From Agroathelia rolfsii (lineage: Eukaryota > Basidiomycota > Agaricomycetes > Amylocorticiales > Amylocorticiaceae), in NCBI GenBank assembly GCA_018343915.1, contig JABRWF010000002.1, positions 3,534,001-3,598,000 on the forward strand: a stretch of DNA of 64,000 bases, given 5' to 3'. The translations under genes were made by a program, and so were the position numbers. The notes beneath the pieces are model-generated. The model saw nothing but the letters and a program-made list of their open reading frames with translations. It ran no database searches and was not told where the DNA came from. Positions 34,138-44,289 of the stretch are shown in pieces (positions within the stretch are counted from its first letter, which is position 1; every line of letters begins with the position of its first letter).

Positions 34138-34974
34138 TCATTCTGCTCTGATGAAATCACCACTTTTTCCGCCCTCCTTCCTAATGACCATGACGTCGCT
34201 GATCCTCATGTCCTTGCCTGCAACGGCCTTGAGCATATCCCAGACAGTCAGGAGGCCGACAGATACCGCTGTAAGGGCCTCCATTTCAACACCGGTCTTA
34301 CCCTCACACGAGACCGTGGCTTCGCACTCAATGCTATACTGGGGTTGCTGATAATGATTATCACGGCTACTGCCACCGCCGATGAAAATAGGATGATCAT
34401 CATCACCGCTTGCATTTTGGTGATGCACGCGAGGCCGTAATTCGACGGAAACGTGGCTCAATGCGAGAGGATGGCAGAGGGGAATTAGATCCGCTGTTCG
34501 TTTGCTGCCCATAATTGCTGCCAGCTGTGCGACCGTAAGGACATCGCCTTTCCCCTTGGCCTTGGCGCGTGCTTTTTGAATTGCTGCTGCTTCTTGTATC
34601 TCGTCTAAATCGACGTTTTTATGTTTGCTGTGTTGTAACTCGGACGCGTCGGTGATGAGATTATAGGCAATGGCAGGGATATATATACGTCCGCTGGCTG
34701 TTGCTTTCCGTTTGGTGGGAGTTTTTTCAGATACATTGACCATTGTTGGCCGGCCGTCGGCTCCGATGTGCGTTAACTGATGCACAAGAGTTGTCGAAGA
34801 TGAAGAGGAGGAATTGTATCGACACCCAGCAACCGTCTGATTAATATTGTGCATTATCTTCATCACAGGAAAGAAGGGACGAGGAGCGGTGCATTGAATA
34901 TGGCGGATAGTGGTAGTATGGAGAACACGAGGCAAGAGACGAGGGCCTAGTAGTCGCGTTGTAAAATAGTACAT
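34138..34974 (-). CDS. MoaC/MOCS1B-like cyclic pyranopterin monophosphate synthase
   Basis: Second enzyme of molybdenum-cofactor synthesis: makes cPMP with the MoaA product. Seen: a presequence-like start MYYFTTRLLGPRLLPRVLHT (Arg-rich, no acids; mitochondrial targeting possible). Core motifs: LTHIGADGRPTMVNVSEKTP, GSKRTADLIPLCHPLALSHV, CEGKTGVEMEALTAVSVGLL, TVWDMLKAVAGKDMRISDVM and KEGGKSGDFIRAE. The reading frame is open up to 35019 but without an upstream ATG, so the ATG at 34974 is chosen. It starts only 90 bp after the MOCS1A-like stop, in the same frame and strand, too close for a separate fungal promoter. It is most likely expressed from the same transcript; see the splicing finding. 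Confidence 0.85.
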   Translation of the reverse strand: MYYFTTRLLGPRLLPRVLHTTTIRHIQCTAPRPFFPVMKIMHNINQTVAGCRYNSSSSSSTTLVHQLTHIGADGRPTMVNVSEKTPTKRKATASGRIYIPAIAYNLITDASELQHSKHKNVDLDEIQEAAAIQKARAKAKGKGDVLTVAQLAAIMGSKRTADLIPLCHPLALSHVSVELRPRVHHQNASGDDDHPIFIGGGSSRDNHYQQPQYSIECEATVSCEGKTGVEMEALTAVSVGLLTVWDMLKAVAGKDMRISDVMVIRKEGGKSGDFIRAE

Positions 34975-35072
34975 ATGGAGAAGGGAAGAGAAGAAAGAAA
35001 AGGTGTATACAATGATCAACAGCTCATCACATTATACGGTACACAAATTCTTACATAAAGGTGGTCACCCAC
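34947..35072 (-). promoter_or_regulatory. Candidate alternative intron joining MOCS1A- and MOCS1B-like frames
   Basis: On the minus strand, ATTG/GTGGGTGACC at 35072 and CTACTAG/GC at 34947 bound a 126-nt segment (42 codons) with a long pyrimidine tract (TTTTCTTTCTTCTCTTCCC) before the acceptor. Removal deletes the final Gly-Gly, the TGA stop and an in-frame TAA, and gives PMILI-GPRLLPRV in frame with MoaC. Retention leaves MOCS1A ending in GG. This is predicted from sequence only. Confidence 0.5.
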
Positions 35073-36651
35073 CAATTAAAATCATGGGTCTATTTGTTTG
35101 TACATCAATATCTTCCATATTCGCGTGTTTCTCCTGCTTGCCCCGGACAGCCATGCCAATGGTCTCGAGTAGTTGGGTATCAGAGGCACCATCACGCATA
35201 AGATCCCGAAGTGATATCTCTTTAGCATCGAACAGGCAGACCTAATTTAAGGATGAATGTAAACATAAGTACTTGTGCGTCCAAGGAGAACAAAAATGAT
35301 ATACTGACCTTGATTTGACCATCCGCAGTGAGGCGTAGTCTGTTACACGATGAACAAAAGTGATCCGACATGCTGCTGATAAAGCCAAAACTACCACGAT
35401 ATCCTGGCACTTTCCAAGAACGCGCGGTATCATTTGTCTCGTCGCTGAGACGAAGAAGGTCTGTATGGCTGTAGTGTGAAGAGATTCGAGAGAGCAGCTC
35501 TTCCGAGGGAATCATTTTGGCCTTGTCCCATTTGTTCCCTAAACCACGCTCGGTAAGAAAGGTACCCCCATGTGAAATTAATCGTGTATACCTGTGAAGG
35601 GCATGAATTCGATGAAACGAATAGACATATCTTTATCCTTCGTCATTTCTACGAAATCGAGTACTTCGTGATCATTGAGACCTTTCACCACCACGACATT
35701 CATCTTGAGTGACTTGAGTTTTGGAGAGGCCAGGGCCACATCCAAAGCACGCATGACCGCTTGATGACCTGGGCGACGTGTCATAATTTCAAATTTGAAG
35801 GGGTCGAGGGTATCTAAACTAACATCTCGTGAGTTGAATTTACTCGAGAGTAAGGTGTTTCCGTACCTTAGGTTGAGATGGGTCAAGCCATTTTCAATCA
35901 ATTCTGGCAGACGCCGGTGCAGTGATATTCCATTGCTCGTCATTCCAATCGACTCCAATCCATATTTTCGTAATCCATTCAGTCCTTCTAGATGAAACAG
36001 TCATAGTCAGTTTAAGATTGACAAAAAGCCCAATAACGTATAGACTGTACCGAAAATGTCTACAAGATTTTTGCGGATAGTAGGCTCGCCACCAGTTAAG
36101 CGTATTTTTGTGACACCACTCTCAACGAAGAGCGTCGCAAGACGCAGGATTTCGTCATTCGTCAGAATATGATCCTTGGGTGACAACTCTATGCCTTCGC
36201 TAGGCATGCAGTAGAAGCCTATAGACTAAATTAGTATCATGAGGTACCAGCTGCTGATGTGATATTGCAAAGACTGACATCGAAGATTGCAACGCTCCGT
36301 CAAAGATATTCTAAGATAATTATGCTTTCGATGGAAAGTGTCGATAAGAAATGGGCTGAAAGGTCGCTCAAGTTCTGTTTGCGCTATTCTAGCCTAAGGA
36401 ACTGTTATTAAAAAAACACTATATATGTGTGGGATATAGTGACAAACTTGAGCTTTCAGCCTAATAGCTTCACTCTGAGCAGTCCGATTGAAAGACTGGG
36501 AAACATATCGACGCTGATATGACCCTAGGTAGTCGACATTTCCGGACGTGTGAGGAACTGGTATCGAATAAAGGCTGGCAATAGACCTGCTAGCCTGAGA
36601 ATTACGCTTGAAGAAACGCCATGATAGAGCTCTCCCTAGATGTGGGGCCAT
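35065..36651 (-). CDS. MoaA/MOCS1A-like radical SAM GTP 3',8-cyclase
   Basis: First enzyme of molybdenum-cofactor synthesis, a radical SAM protein with two [4Fe-4S] clusters. Seen: N-terminus [20 protein letters not shown] (presequence-like), then [31 protein letters not shown], the C-x3-C-x2-C cluster, split by an intron inside the second Cys codon; [19 protein letters not shown] (GGEP, SAM binding); [42 protein letters not shown]; and [20 protein letters not shown] (second cluster C-x2-C-x13-C). The C-terminus is RPMILIGG, ending in the double glycine known to be needed for catalysis in MOCS1A. About six introns. Filamentous ascomycetes fuse this with MoaC; here the frames are adjacent and in frame. 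Confidence 0.92.
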
Positions 36652-37181
36652 TATCCTACTAGCAAATCAATACGAGCTAGGCTGGATGGAACTCAGGCTG
36701 GAACAAGATAGAGAGGATTCCTAGTCATCGACATATTCTGATTAAAACGTTGGTAGTACCGGGTTCCATACAGAATTAGACTCGGAAGCCGATTGCGTTT
36801 GTGCGGCTCCGGAGGTTGTGTAAGCAACCCACTTCAGTTGTAGGCCACTGGGCACCAACTGCATCTCTTCGACCAATCACACTCTGAAGGGCTGTCTTTC
36901 ACTTGAGATACAATGTATAATTCTGCTGGGTGACCTGCCAAGCTAGGCTATTATGTTAGGAACATTATCAGCCATGAGTGTTCTCCACCTTAATTCGATC
37001 CCCCGCCTTTCGATGACGCTCTTGATGTCGATGGATGGTGTCAGCGCCAAATGCTGATCCAATGACGAACTAACCTTGCGTAGATGGATATATAAACCTC
37101 CAGAAAGTACTGAGTCGCTTAATGTTACCCCGTCTCACTCGTGTATACACGCATTTGAAACCCCCTGCTTTCCGGACTATT
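36652..37181. other. Divergent promoter region
   Basis: About 530 bp between the MOCS1A-like (minus) and NTF2-like (plus) genes. TATATAAA at 37089-37096 lies about 85 bp before the latter's ATG and is a likely TATA box. Confidence 0.5.
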
Positions 37182-38026
37182 ATGACATCAAACATAAACA
37201 CCTCAGGCCTAACACCTGAGCAAACCCAATCTCTGAAGGAACGTTCTCCAACATCTAATGAAGAAAGAATTATAAGATCATTGAAACAGGTGTGATTCGC
37301 TTTTAGCTTTGCTCCATATACGGAGAGGTTGATTGGATTTAATAGATGTACACATGTTCTCCCAAGCAAGTGTGTCAATCAAAATGTGTACCACAGCGAG
37401 AAATGTGTACTGAAATGGGCTTAGGACACCTTTGATGTTTATACTGAGAATGCCGTGTTCCATGACCCAATCGGCATTGCAAATGGTCGTGACAAGATTC
37501 GCTCCCAGTTCGTTGCTTTAGTCAAGGTAATTACTTCAGACATGGTGAAGAAGAAATAAGCGAATTAATCCCATCATTGTACTCTGCAGCTCTTCCCTCG
37601 TGCTGATATACCGAGATTCCGAGTGCTTGAAAATCCCTCCAATATTCCATCATCAACTCTGCTGATTGATCAGGACGTTGCCTACTTCCGTGACCCCAGT
37701 GCTTCTACACCTACGAAGGTATGTTGTATATAAAATCTACTTACGCGAAATAAAGCTCACCACAGCGCACATCTGCCATATGCGTTGTTCACAAGACCGT
37801 GAATTCACTTCTCACTATCAAGACCAACAGCTCTAACCAGGTTGAGTCTCATATTGAAGAGTGGGATGTAAGTACTAATTTCTTTTTGCAATAATATTCC
37901 CTCTCTTACGCTATTATCTCGTTCTAGCACAAGAAAGTGACAACTGGAGAGGATGGTTTCTTTGGATTGCTGAATGAATATCGCAAGAAGGCGACTGCAG
38001 ATATCACCCATGCGTTCAATAAGTAG
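37182..38026 (+). CDS. NTF2-like (SnoaL-type) small protein
   Basis: Member of a family of small basidiomycete proteins with an NTF2-like fold; function unknown. Seen: MTSNINTSGLTPEQTQSLKE, then IIRSLKQ, then DTFDVYTENAVFHDPIGIAN (the conserved HDP), KIRSQFVALVK, LFPRADIPRFRVLENPSNIP, LLIDQDVAYFRDPS, VHKTVNSLLTIKTNSS, HIEEWDHKKVTTGEDGFFG and a helical C-terminus KKATADITHAFNK. Stop TAG at 38024-38026. The exon between SLKQ and DTFD is uncertain: LCSIYGE (about 37304-37324) is my best reading. About five introns. Confidence 0.75.
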
Positions 38027-38319
38027 GACGACCCACATGGTTGGCAGCTGGTAGTCTCAGCTTTTTATTAATAGTAATATTACATTGTATAATACCTATA
38101 AGTGATCAAAAACAGATGTTGCTATGCCCAGCTAATACTAAGAAGGAGCATGTATGCGTCCTGGACGGACGAGTTACGGCGAATTACCTTCCAATCGGAG
38201 TCTGGACGGGTGGAGGCGGCGAGCTCCGCCAAGCGGACTCCGAAATAGGCCGGGAAGGATATATATGGACGGAGGCCCGGCGTTGGCCCCCCGATCGCAT
38301 CGACCGAAAGCCCACGCAA

Positions 38320-39232
38320 ATGTCGGCGCCCAACGAGGACCCTGGCACATCTACACCGGCGCCGGCCACGCCTTCGGCGGGAATGCTTCAGTTCAAGCAG
38401 CATCATCCACCCGGCCAGCAACAGCAAGACGGTGACGAGCAGCAGTCTGTCGACACGACGAGAAAAGGTCAGTGTGGCACCCATCGCTTTTGGCGTTGTT
38501 GTCGCTTTTGTCGTCGTACGAGGAGCTCACCGTCATCGATGGTTCTTATCTTTTCCTAGCCAAAGCACCCTCCGTCCGTCGAGCATGTATAGCCTGCCAT
38601 ACTGGCAAGACTCGCTGTAGCGAGGTCCTGCCCTGTCAGGTCGGTTGTCAATTTTTTTCAGAATGTACTAGGCTGCGTAAGATTGACATGTAACTTTTTC
38701 CCCCTTGGTACAGAGCTGTCTGAAAAGAGGATTGGGCAGCTCTTGTCAGTATCCAGACCCCGATGCACCAGACCAACATCACAACCAGACCAGCCAAATT
38801 CCTCGTACGTCTCACACTTTACAGCCCTGTGTTTTGTGGGAGACTGCGGCTTATCAACGCCCCAACACAGCCCACTCAGTGACGACTTTCGCCGCTACAC
38901 CTACTGTCTATGGAACACCCGGTACATCGACCTTTTCCACTATCCCGCCCCATGTCTCAATGGCCCATTCGTCGCCACCGAACCTCTCACAACAGCAGTA
39001 CTATGACTACAACGGGCAGTTGACCGGGGCTACTTCTTCCACCTTCCGCCCTAGCAAGCGCCCGCGTGCACTCACCGAAGAGGAGACTGCTGCCATCACT
39101 AGAGGTTTTACTAGAGGCGATTTCTATGTCGGCACCAGTGCACCAGTGCGCATCGATCCCAGGTTGACTGTACGCCTCACCCTCGGTGAAGGTGATCATG
39201 TCCATTTCGCCATTGGTGAAACTCTCGTATGA
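38320..39232 (+). CDS. Short Zn2Cys6 fungal transcription factor
   Basis: Nuclear DNA-binding protein. Seen: a Pro/Gln-rich N-terminus (MSAPNEDPGTSTPAPATPSA), then after an intron RRACIACHTGKTRCSEVLPC and, after a second, QSCLKRGLGSSCQYPDPDAP. This gives C-x2-C-x6-C-x5-C-x2-C-x8-C, a complete binuclear cluster, with two introns inside or next to it. The rest is Ser/Thr/Pro-rich. RPSKRPRALTEEETAAITRG lies near the end, which closes with RLTLGEGDHVHFAIGETLV. No fungal_trans middle domain is present, so it is much shorter (about 230 residues) than the usual 600-900. A third, in-frame intron (about 38807-38870) is possible. Confidence 0.8.
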
Positions 39233-39471
39233 TCATTAACAAAAACTTGCCACCAAGCATAGTTTGTTTGCTCTTCTTCATCTCTCTTCTTAACTTGTCT
39301 CGATATGATTTCGATGTTTCGTCGAGCGAATGAAAGCCAGTAATCAAGTAGTAGTCTATCTATCTTGTACGCTCGCGAGACTTTGTTGTATTTGTTATAA
39401 ATTGCTATTTTCAATGAAAATCCGCTTCTTCCTTGGTCTTCAAATGACATCATTATGTCGGCAACCGACGC

Positions 39472-40674
39472 TTATTTTCTCTTTCTGTGTCCTCCTCGAA
39501 CGAACCGTTTCCAGTTGGCTTCCAGGCGCTGTACAGCGCCCCAATCTTCACTATGGCCGTTCACAGTGCCCTCAATTCTGTTAGCGTCACCCCACTCCTC
39601 CGACTCCTCTTCGATGCGCCATCCGCGTGCCTGGGCCATGATGCACATCATATCCCATGTTCGCGGACCGCATGCCTCGATCCGAGGGAAGTCCGATTCC
39701 ACAAGCAACCTCGTTTCGTCTGTCACTGCGCTCAGCAGTGGATGAGAAGCGTCCGGATGATTTATGGCCGTGGACAGCGATAGGAAGACGTTTGGATGTG
39801 TGCGCTGAAAGAAAGAAAAGCACATTTCATGTTAAAAAAAAATAAATCTTCAAGACATATTGATAAGATTTAGCCTCCTGTCCCTGCCGCTGGTTGGTTG
39901 GGGTCCAGGATACGACTTGAAGGAAAAACGTGATTTCACCTCTATTTGACGCCATAGATCAGGGCTTATACCGGCGCTGTGCATATCAACACTGACATCC
40001 CAAAAATTTTCTCCATGGGTCTTGTACAAATTATCAAGAAGATCTTTCGTCGCTGCTGGCGCTCGCACGCTGTGCAAGGACACATGGCGTCTAAGCTCAA
40101 TCGCAAGTTCCAATTGTGCGCGCAAGACGGTCAGCTGATGGTCGAAGTTGGTCGTGAACGGGGAAAGCCGGGGGCGCTTGTCGTTGGCATTCTCGTTATC
40201 ATCAGTCGGATCTGGGTCGTCGTACGAGATTGGACCGAAGGGGATGCGAAAGGCACGGTCGAGCCCGACTTCACCCAGCATAGCACACGGGAAGCGCTCA
40301 AGATCATGCCGGAGAGTTTCGAGTACTTGCGTCAGGGGAATAGGGTCTGGGAGATTATCCAACAGACGTGCAAAGGCGTCTGCTTGTTGAGGCTTGGGGT
40401 GGAATACCGATCTATAATGCGCTTCTTTGTCTAAAGCAGTACCACCATCCGAGGAGAGCGCTATAGTATGACAGAACCACGGATGATGGCCAAAAGCAGG
40501 CACTACTTTGTCTGGGGCACGAAGGTAGAGATCTGCAACCAGTTTTTGGTCTGATGGCCGGCTAGACATAGTAACAATAGTCAATGGGAGTGCCTCCACA
40601 TCTGCATCGCTGGGCTGATTAGAAGTTTCAGTGGGATGACAGTGAGCATCGGTGAGGTGTGATATGAGTGTCAT
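39472..40674 (-). CDS. TatD-family metallo-hydrolase (Scn1-like)
   Basis: Metal-dependent hydrolase of the TatD/DNase superfamily; the fission yeast member Scn1 interacts with Cut9. Seen: HLTDAHCHPTE (H-x-H metal site), VVPAFGHHPWFCH, CAMLGEVGLDRAF (Glu ligand), RRHVSLHSVRAPAATKDLL (His), DVSVDMHSAGISP, then after an intron (about 39810-39942) RTHPNVFLSLSTAINH and LLVESDFPRIEACG (Asp ligand). One intron. The C-terminus KRFVRGGHRKRK is basic. About 355 residues, longer than bacterial TatD because of inserted segments, as in Scn1 proteins. Confidence 0.85.
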
Positions 40675-41122
40675 AGCAAGAGATAATATTCTTTCTTTTC
40701 GTCAAAGCAAGTAAGAACTTGAGGCTTGTTGTCTGTCTGAATCATCATGAACGCCATACTCGGAGTCACTATCCATGACGTATTCCACTTCAAGCAATTG
40801 TCGGCTAAACTCAAATCGTATGACGTGGGTCCAAGGTCAGAACCTTGCCTAGCTTACCTAGTGCTCAGCTTTCGTAACTGAAGATTGGAATTGAAGATGG
40901 TGATTGAATACACAGTAGGGTTATGTGCGCTCATACATGTAATTAATGTGGTCGAAGTTGGGAACACGTCACAAGTTGAGTCTCCAGGGTGCGGCTGTTT
41001 AGCCTGAGGCACCTTAAGTAAATCATGGTGGTAAATGGCTTATATTAGGTACATGAATAAACAAAAAAGTCGAGTCCGAGATTGTATCCAAGAAATCATG
41101 GCATGGCAAAAAGATAGGGAGA
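40675..41122. other. Intergenic: TatD-like gene promoter and GOS1 3' region
   Basis: About 450 bp, both neighbours on the minus strand. No ORF or clear element seen. Confidence 0.5.
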
Positions 41123-42045
41123 TCATCTTGTGATGTAGTTGAGAATGAACAGGACACAAAGAGCTATTAAAGTTCCCATGATGATGGCATCTCGTCGTCT
41201 TCTGGATCTGATCATTGATACCAATTTGTCTATGCCAGGGAGAGTAGCTACAGTGGATTTAGTTCAGTAATGTGTGAATGCAATCATGAGCAACTGTATA
41301 CATACAGACAACGCCTGCCATGCGAGTATTGATACCCCCAAGCGCACTTCGTTGCCGTCCAAATTCAGCTCGTGTCTCATATGCTTGACTGAAATTGGTA
41401 TAAACCATGATGTTAGATCAACGGATAGCTGAGGTGTGATGATCGCGCCACATACTCCAGAATTTCATCGGCCATTCGATGCGAGTTATCAATCCTCCCC
41501 CTCTCTGCCAGCAGTGAGTCCGCAGCAGACGATTTATAGGCACTGTGGAATGATACGAGTGTTAGCATTACCATTGTTCAACAGCAGCCAAGGTTGTCCC
41601 TACGCTATGTCATTGCGCACACCGCTAATCAGGTTTCTTCGTTCCGCTGCTGCTCTTACATTGTCCTTTGTCCGTCTGAATTCTCTCAGATAATCCTGGT
41701 ACACATCTCTATGCCGCTGTATGACGCGTTGCATCGACTGCGACAGGGGTGTGGCCGTGTCGGACGAGAGAGTTTCTAGAGACGAGTTTGTCTCTCCTAG
41801 CTATTACCGATTCGTGTCAATTTTCCATCAATATTGACTATGTAACAGGTAGCAGCACCACATGCCTTCTCAAGAAGGTCATCCAGTTCTCCTTCAAGGT
41901 CATGCCAGCGTTCGTTAGAAGATCCAGACTCGAGATCTGCAGAGCTGGTAGAGGCCACTGCCATGCGACCATATGTGGTGAGCTTTGTGTCGACGAGAGC
42001 TTCTAGTGTTCTGCATTCGCGATGAAGAGTATCATAGGTCGACAT
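41123..42045 (-). CDS. GOS1: Golgi SNARE GOS1 (GOSR1 homologue)
   Basis: Qb-SNARE acting in intra-Golgi and ER-Golgi fusion. Seen: MSTYDTLHRECRTLEALVDT KLTTYGRMA (typical start), GELDDLLEKACGAATCYIVN, then RHGHTPVAVDA-type helices and DVYQDYLREFRRTKDNVRAA, AAERRNLLSG, and a SNARE core YKSSAADSLLAERGRIDNSH RMADEILE ... QAYETRAEFGRQRSALGGIN. The C-terminal tail anchor is IIMGTLIALCVLFILNYITR after basic SMIRSRRRRDA. The short first exon ends near 41797. About five introns. Confidence 0.88.
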
Positions 42046-42584
42046 GGTCACAGCTAGTGCCGGTGTAAGTAATGGGTCCTTTACATGTGGGGACAATCTA
42101 AAATAACCATATTTGGACAATTTACAGTGGCTGTGCTCTGTTGACGCTCGGAAGCTGTTCACCGGAGCCTGGACACTCCAGGGCGCCATCCATTTGTCAT
42201 CATGATGATCAGTTAACACTTGGGGAAGCCTCTCATGTGACTGTGGCTTGCTATGCAATTATACAGGAAAAGAATTTGAAAAACGATATTACGTAGGCAT
42301 TTCTATCCCATACATCTTGCCTTAATCTTTTTTGGTTTTAGACAGTAGTTCATACATAGTGTTACTCTATATAAGTGGATTCACATATACATTCTTTATC
42401 AATGTGTCGTTACTTGGCGGCAGTAACAGGCCACCTAATAACTTCATAATCCATCAGAACTAGACAAATGGAAGATTCGAAACTCCTACCCAAAGTTTCC
42501 AAATACACTCAATACTAACATTGAGCTATGTTTCTGCCGCTGGTCGGCCTTCTAGATATATCATCCGGGTTATCGATATCCGCC

Positions 42585-42590
42585 TATAAA
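42585..42590 (+). promoter_or_regulatory. TATA box of the NmrA-like gene
   Basis: CTATAAAT lies 76 bp upstream of the ATG at 42666. Confidence 0.45.
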
Positions 42591-42665
42591 TCCAGCACTA
42601 TGCTGAGCGACCTCTAGCTAATCAAGTTGCTTGCCCATCCCTCTTGATCTTATTGAATAACAACA

Positions 42666-44020
42666 ATGTCTCCTATCGTTACAGTATTTGGAGCTACTGG
42701 GACTCAAGGTTTGCCGTATTCTCTTGTATGTAATCGATTAAAGATCAGCTCATGAGTCATGTAGGCTCATCCGTGGTCCGTGCACTGCTTGAAGATGGAG
42801 GGTTTGAGATACATGCAGTTACCCGCAACATTGAATCCAGGGCTGCACAGCATCTCACCCGTAAGGGCGTGCACATGGTCCAGGCAGATCTATGGGACAA
42901 AGATTCTGTCGTCAAAGCTTTGCAGGGCACCCAGATCGTCTTTGGAGTGACGAATTTCTGGGACCCATCTGTTCATGGTGGTGATACTAGTGGCGAGGTA
43001 AAGCAAGGACGGATTCTTGTAGATGCTGCAAAGCAAGCGAACGTCAAGTTTTTTGTTTGGAGGTATGCATATCCCCATTATGTTTCACGGATTTGTTGAA
43101 GACTCAGGGGTATCAATTTCTAATAGCTCATTGCCCAATGCCAAACAGCACTCTGGGGGAAAATACACTAAAATTGCTCACTTTGATGGTAAAACGCAGG
43201 GCCTTTGAGCTTGTTATGTAGTACATCACTTAGGACCTTTCATCTCATTAGGTAAGGACGAGATCTACCAATACTTGATCGAGTCTGGCATTCCCCACGC
43301 CGTGGTACAAACGGGTAAGTTCTCACATTGCAAGAAGTTGACAACTTTCCCCTTGCCAATCAATTTTTGTTTTGTGTTATTCAGGCTGGTTTGGCGAGAA
43401 CCTTTGGAAGTTAGTGTCATATCAAGACTTTGTCATTTTCATTACTGATTGCAGGAGCATAATTCAAGTTTCGGTGGCCTCGCCCAGAAGAAGGATGGCA
43501 CGTTCGAAATACCAATCCCACTTTACAGCGCAGAGTCGCCACAGAGCATCACTTACGTTGTGCGCGATCTGGGACCATCGGTTGTGGCTTTGATGAAAAA
43601 CTACGAGGATCATCCCGATGAGATCCTTAACCAAATATTCTACCCTATCACCGCTCGTGTAACATACCCTCGACTTGCGGAGATTTTGACTGAAGGTTAG
43701 CTATCATAGCTCGTTCCGAGCTTTCTTAGCACTCATATTTCACTTTTAAGTATTCGGAAAGGAGGTGAAGTTCCGTTCGGCTGAAGCCTCTGGAAATGAT
43801 GAGCTAGACGAAATGGTGAGCTCTTTCTCTTTGTCCTGACTTTCACATCTTTTTAAAATGTTTAATACTCAAACTAAATCGTCTTCAGTATGCATATCAA
43901 AGTGAATTTGGTCTGTATCTTCATTCTCAAGTGCCGGACCCACGTCTGGTAGCCCTTGGGGTTAAGTTTAGTACATTGGAGGAATTAGCAGAGGAGGCCA
44001 AGAGTCATTTCGATATCTAA
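42666..44020 (+). CDS. NmrA-like NAD(P)-binding protein
   Basis: Rossmann-fold protein of the NmrA/HSCARG family, redox sensors or regulators rather than classical enzymes. Seen: MSPIVTVFGATGTQG/SSVVRALLEDGGF (GxxGxxG dinucleotide motif split by an intron), EIHAVTRNIESRAAQHLTRK, VHMVQADLWDKDSVVKALQG, ANVKFFVWSSLPNAKQHSGG, YQYLIESGIPHAVVQTGWFG ENLW, DLGPSVVALMKNYEDHPDEI, TYPRLAEILTEVFGKEVKFR and the end LEELAEEAKSHFDI. About seven introns. The catalytic Tyr-x3-Lys of true SDRs is replaced, as usual in NmrA proteins (KYTKIAHFDGK is the matching region). Confidence 0.88.
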
Positions 44021-44289
44021 ATCGATGTGCTTTCCATTAAGATAAGATTGTAATTACTATCTGTATACTGGTGTCGAGATTTGGTTACATTGTTGGACGA
44101 ATTTCACGTCATGTCGAAAATGCTTTTGGTAATGTATATATCGGCTGCCATACCAACCTTCTCTGCAAAGAGTGAAATGCGTAGATTGAATCCATCACTG
44201 GTAATACCCCCAGATAATCAAGATCCTAAATAATCCGTGCACATCAACCAAAAATCTATACAATTCACCATGTGTGCCCCTCTAAGTAA

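Noticed and set aside
34138..35019. MoaC-like protein starting at 35019
   Set aside because: That codon is TTG, not ATG; the first ATG in frame is at 34974, or the part upstream is removed by splicing.
38041..38559. 172-codon plus-strand ORF beginning upstream of the short Zn2Cys6 gene
   Set aside because: It starts at TTG-type or untranslated sequence; the recognisable protein starts at the ATG at 38320 in this frame, and the ORF then runs into an intron.
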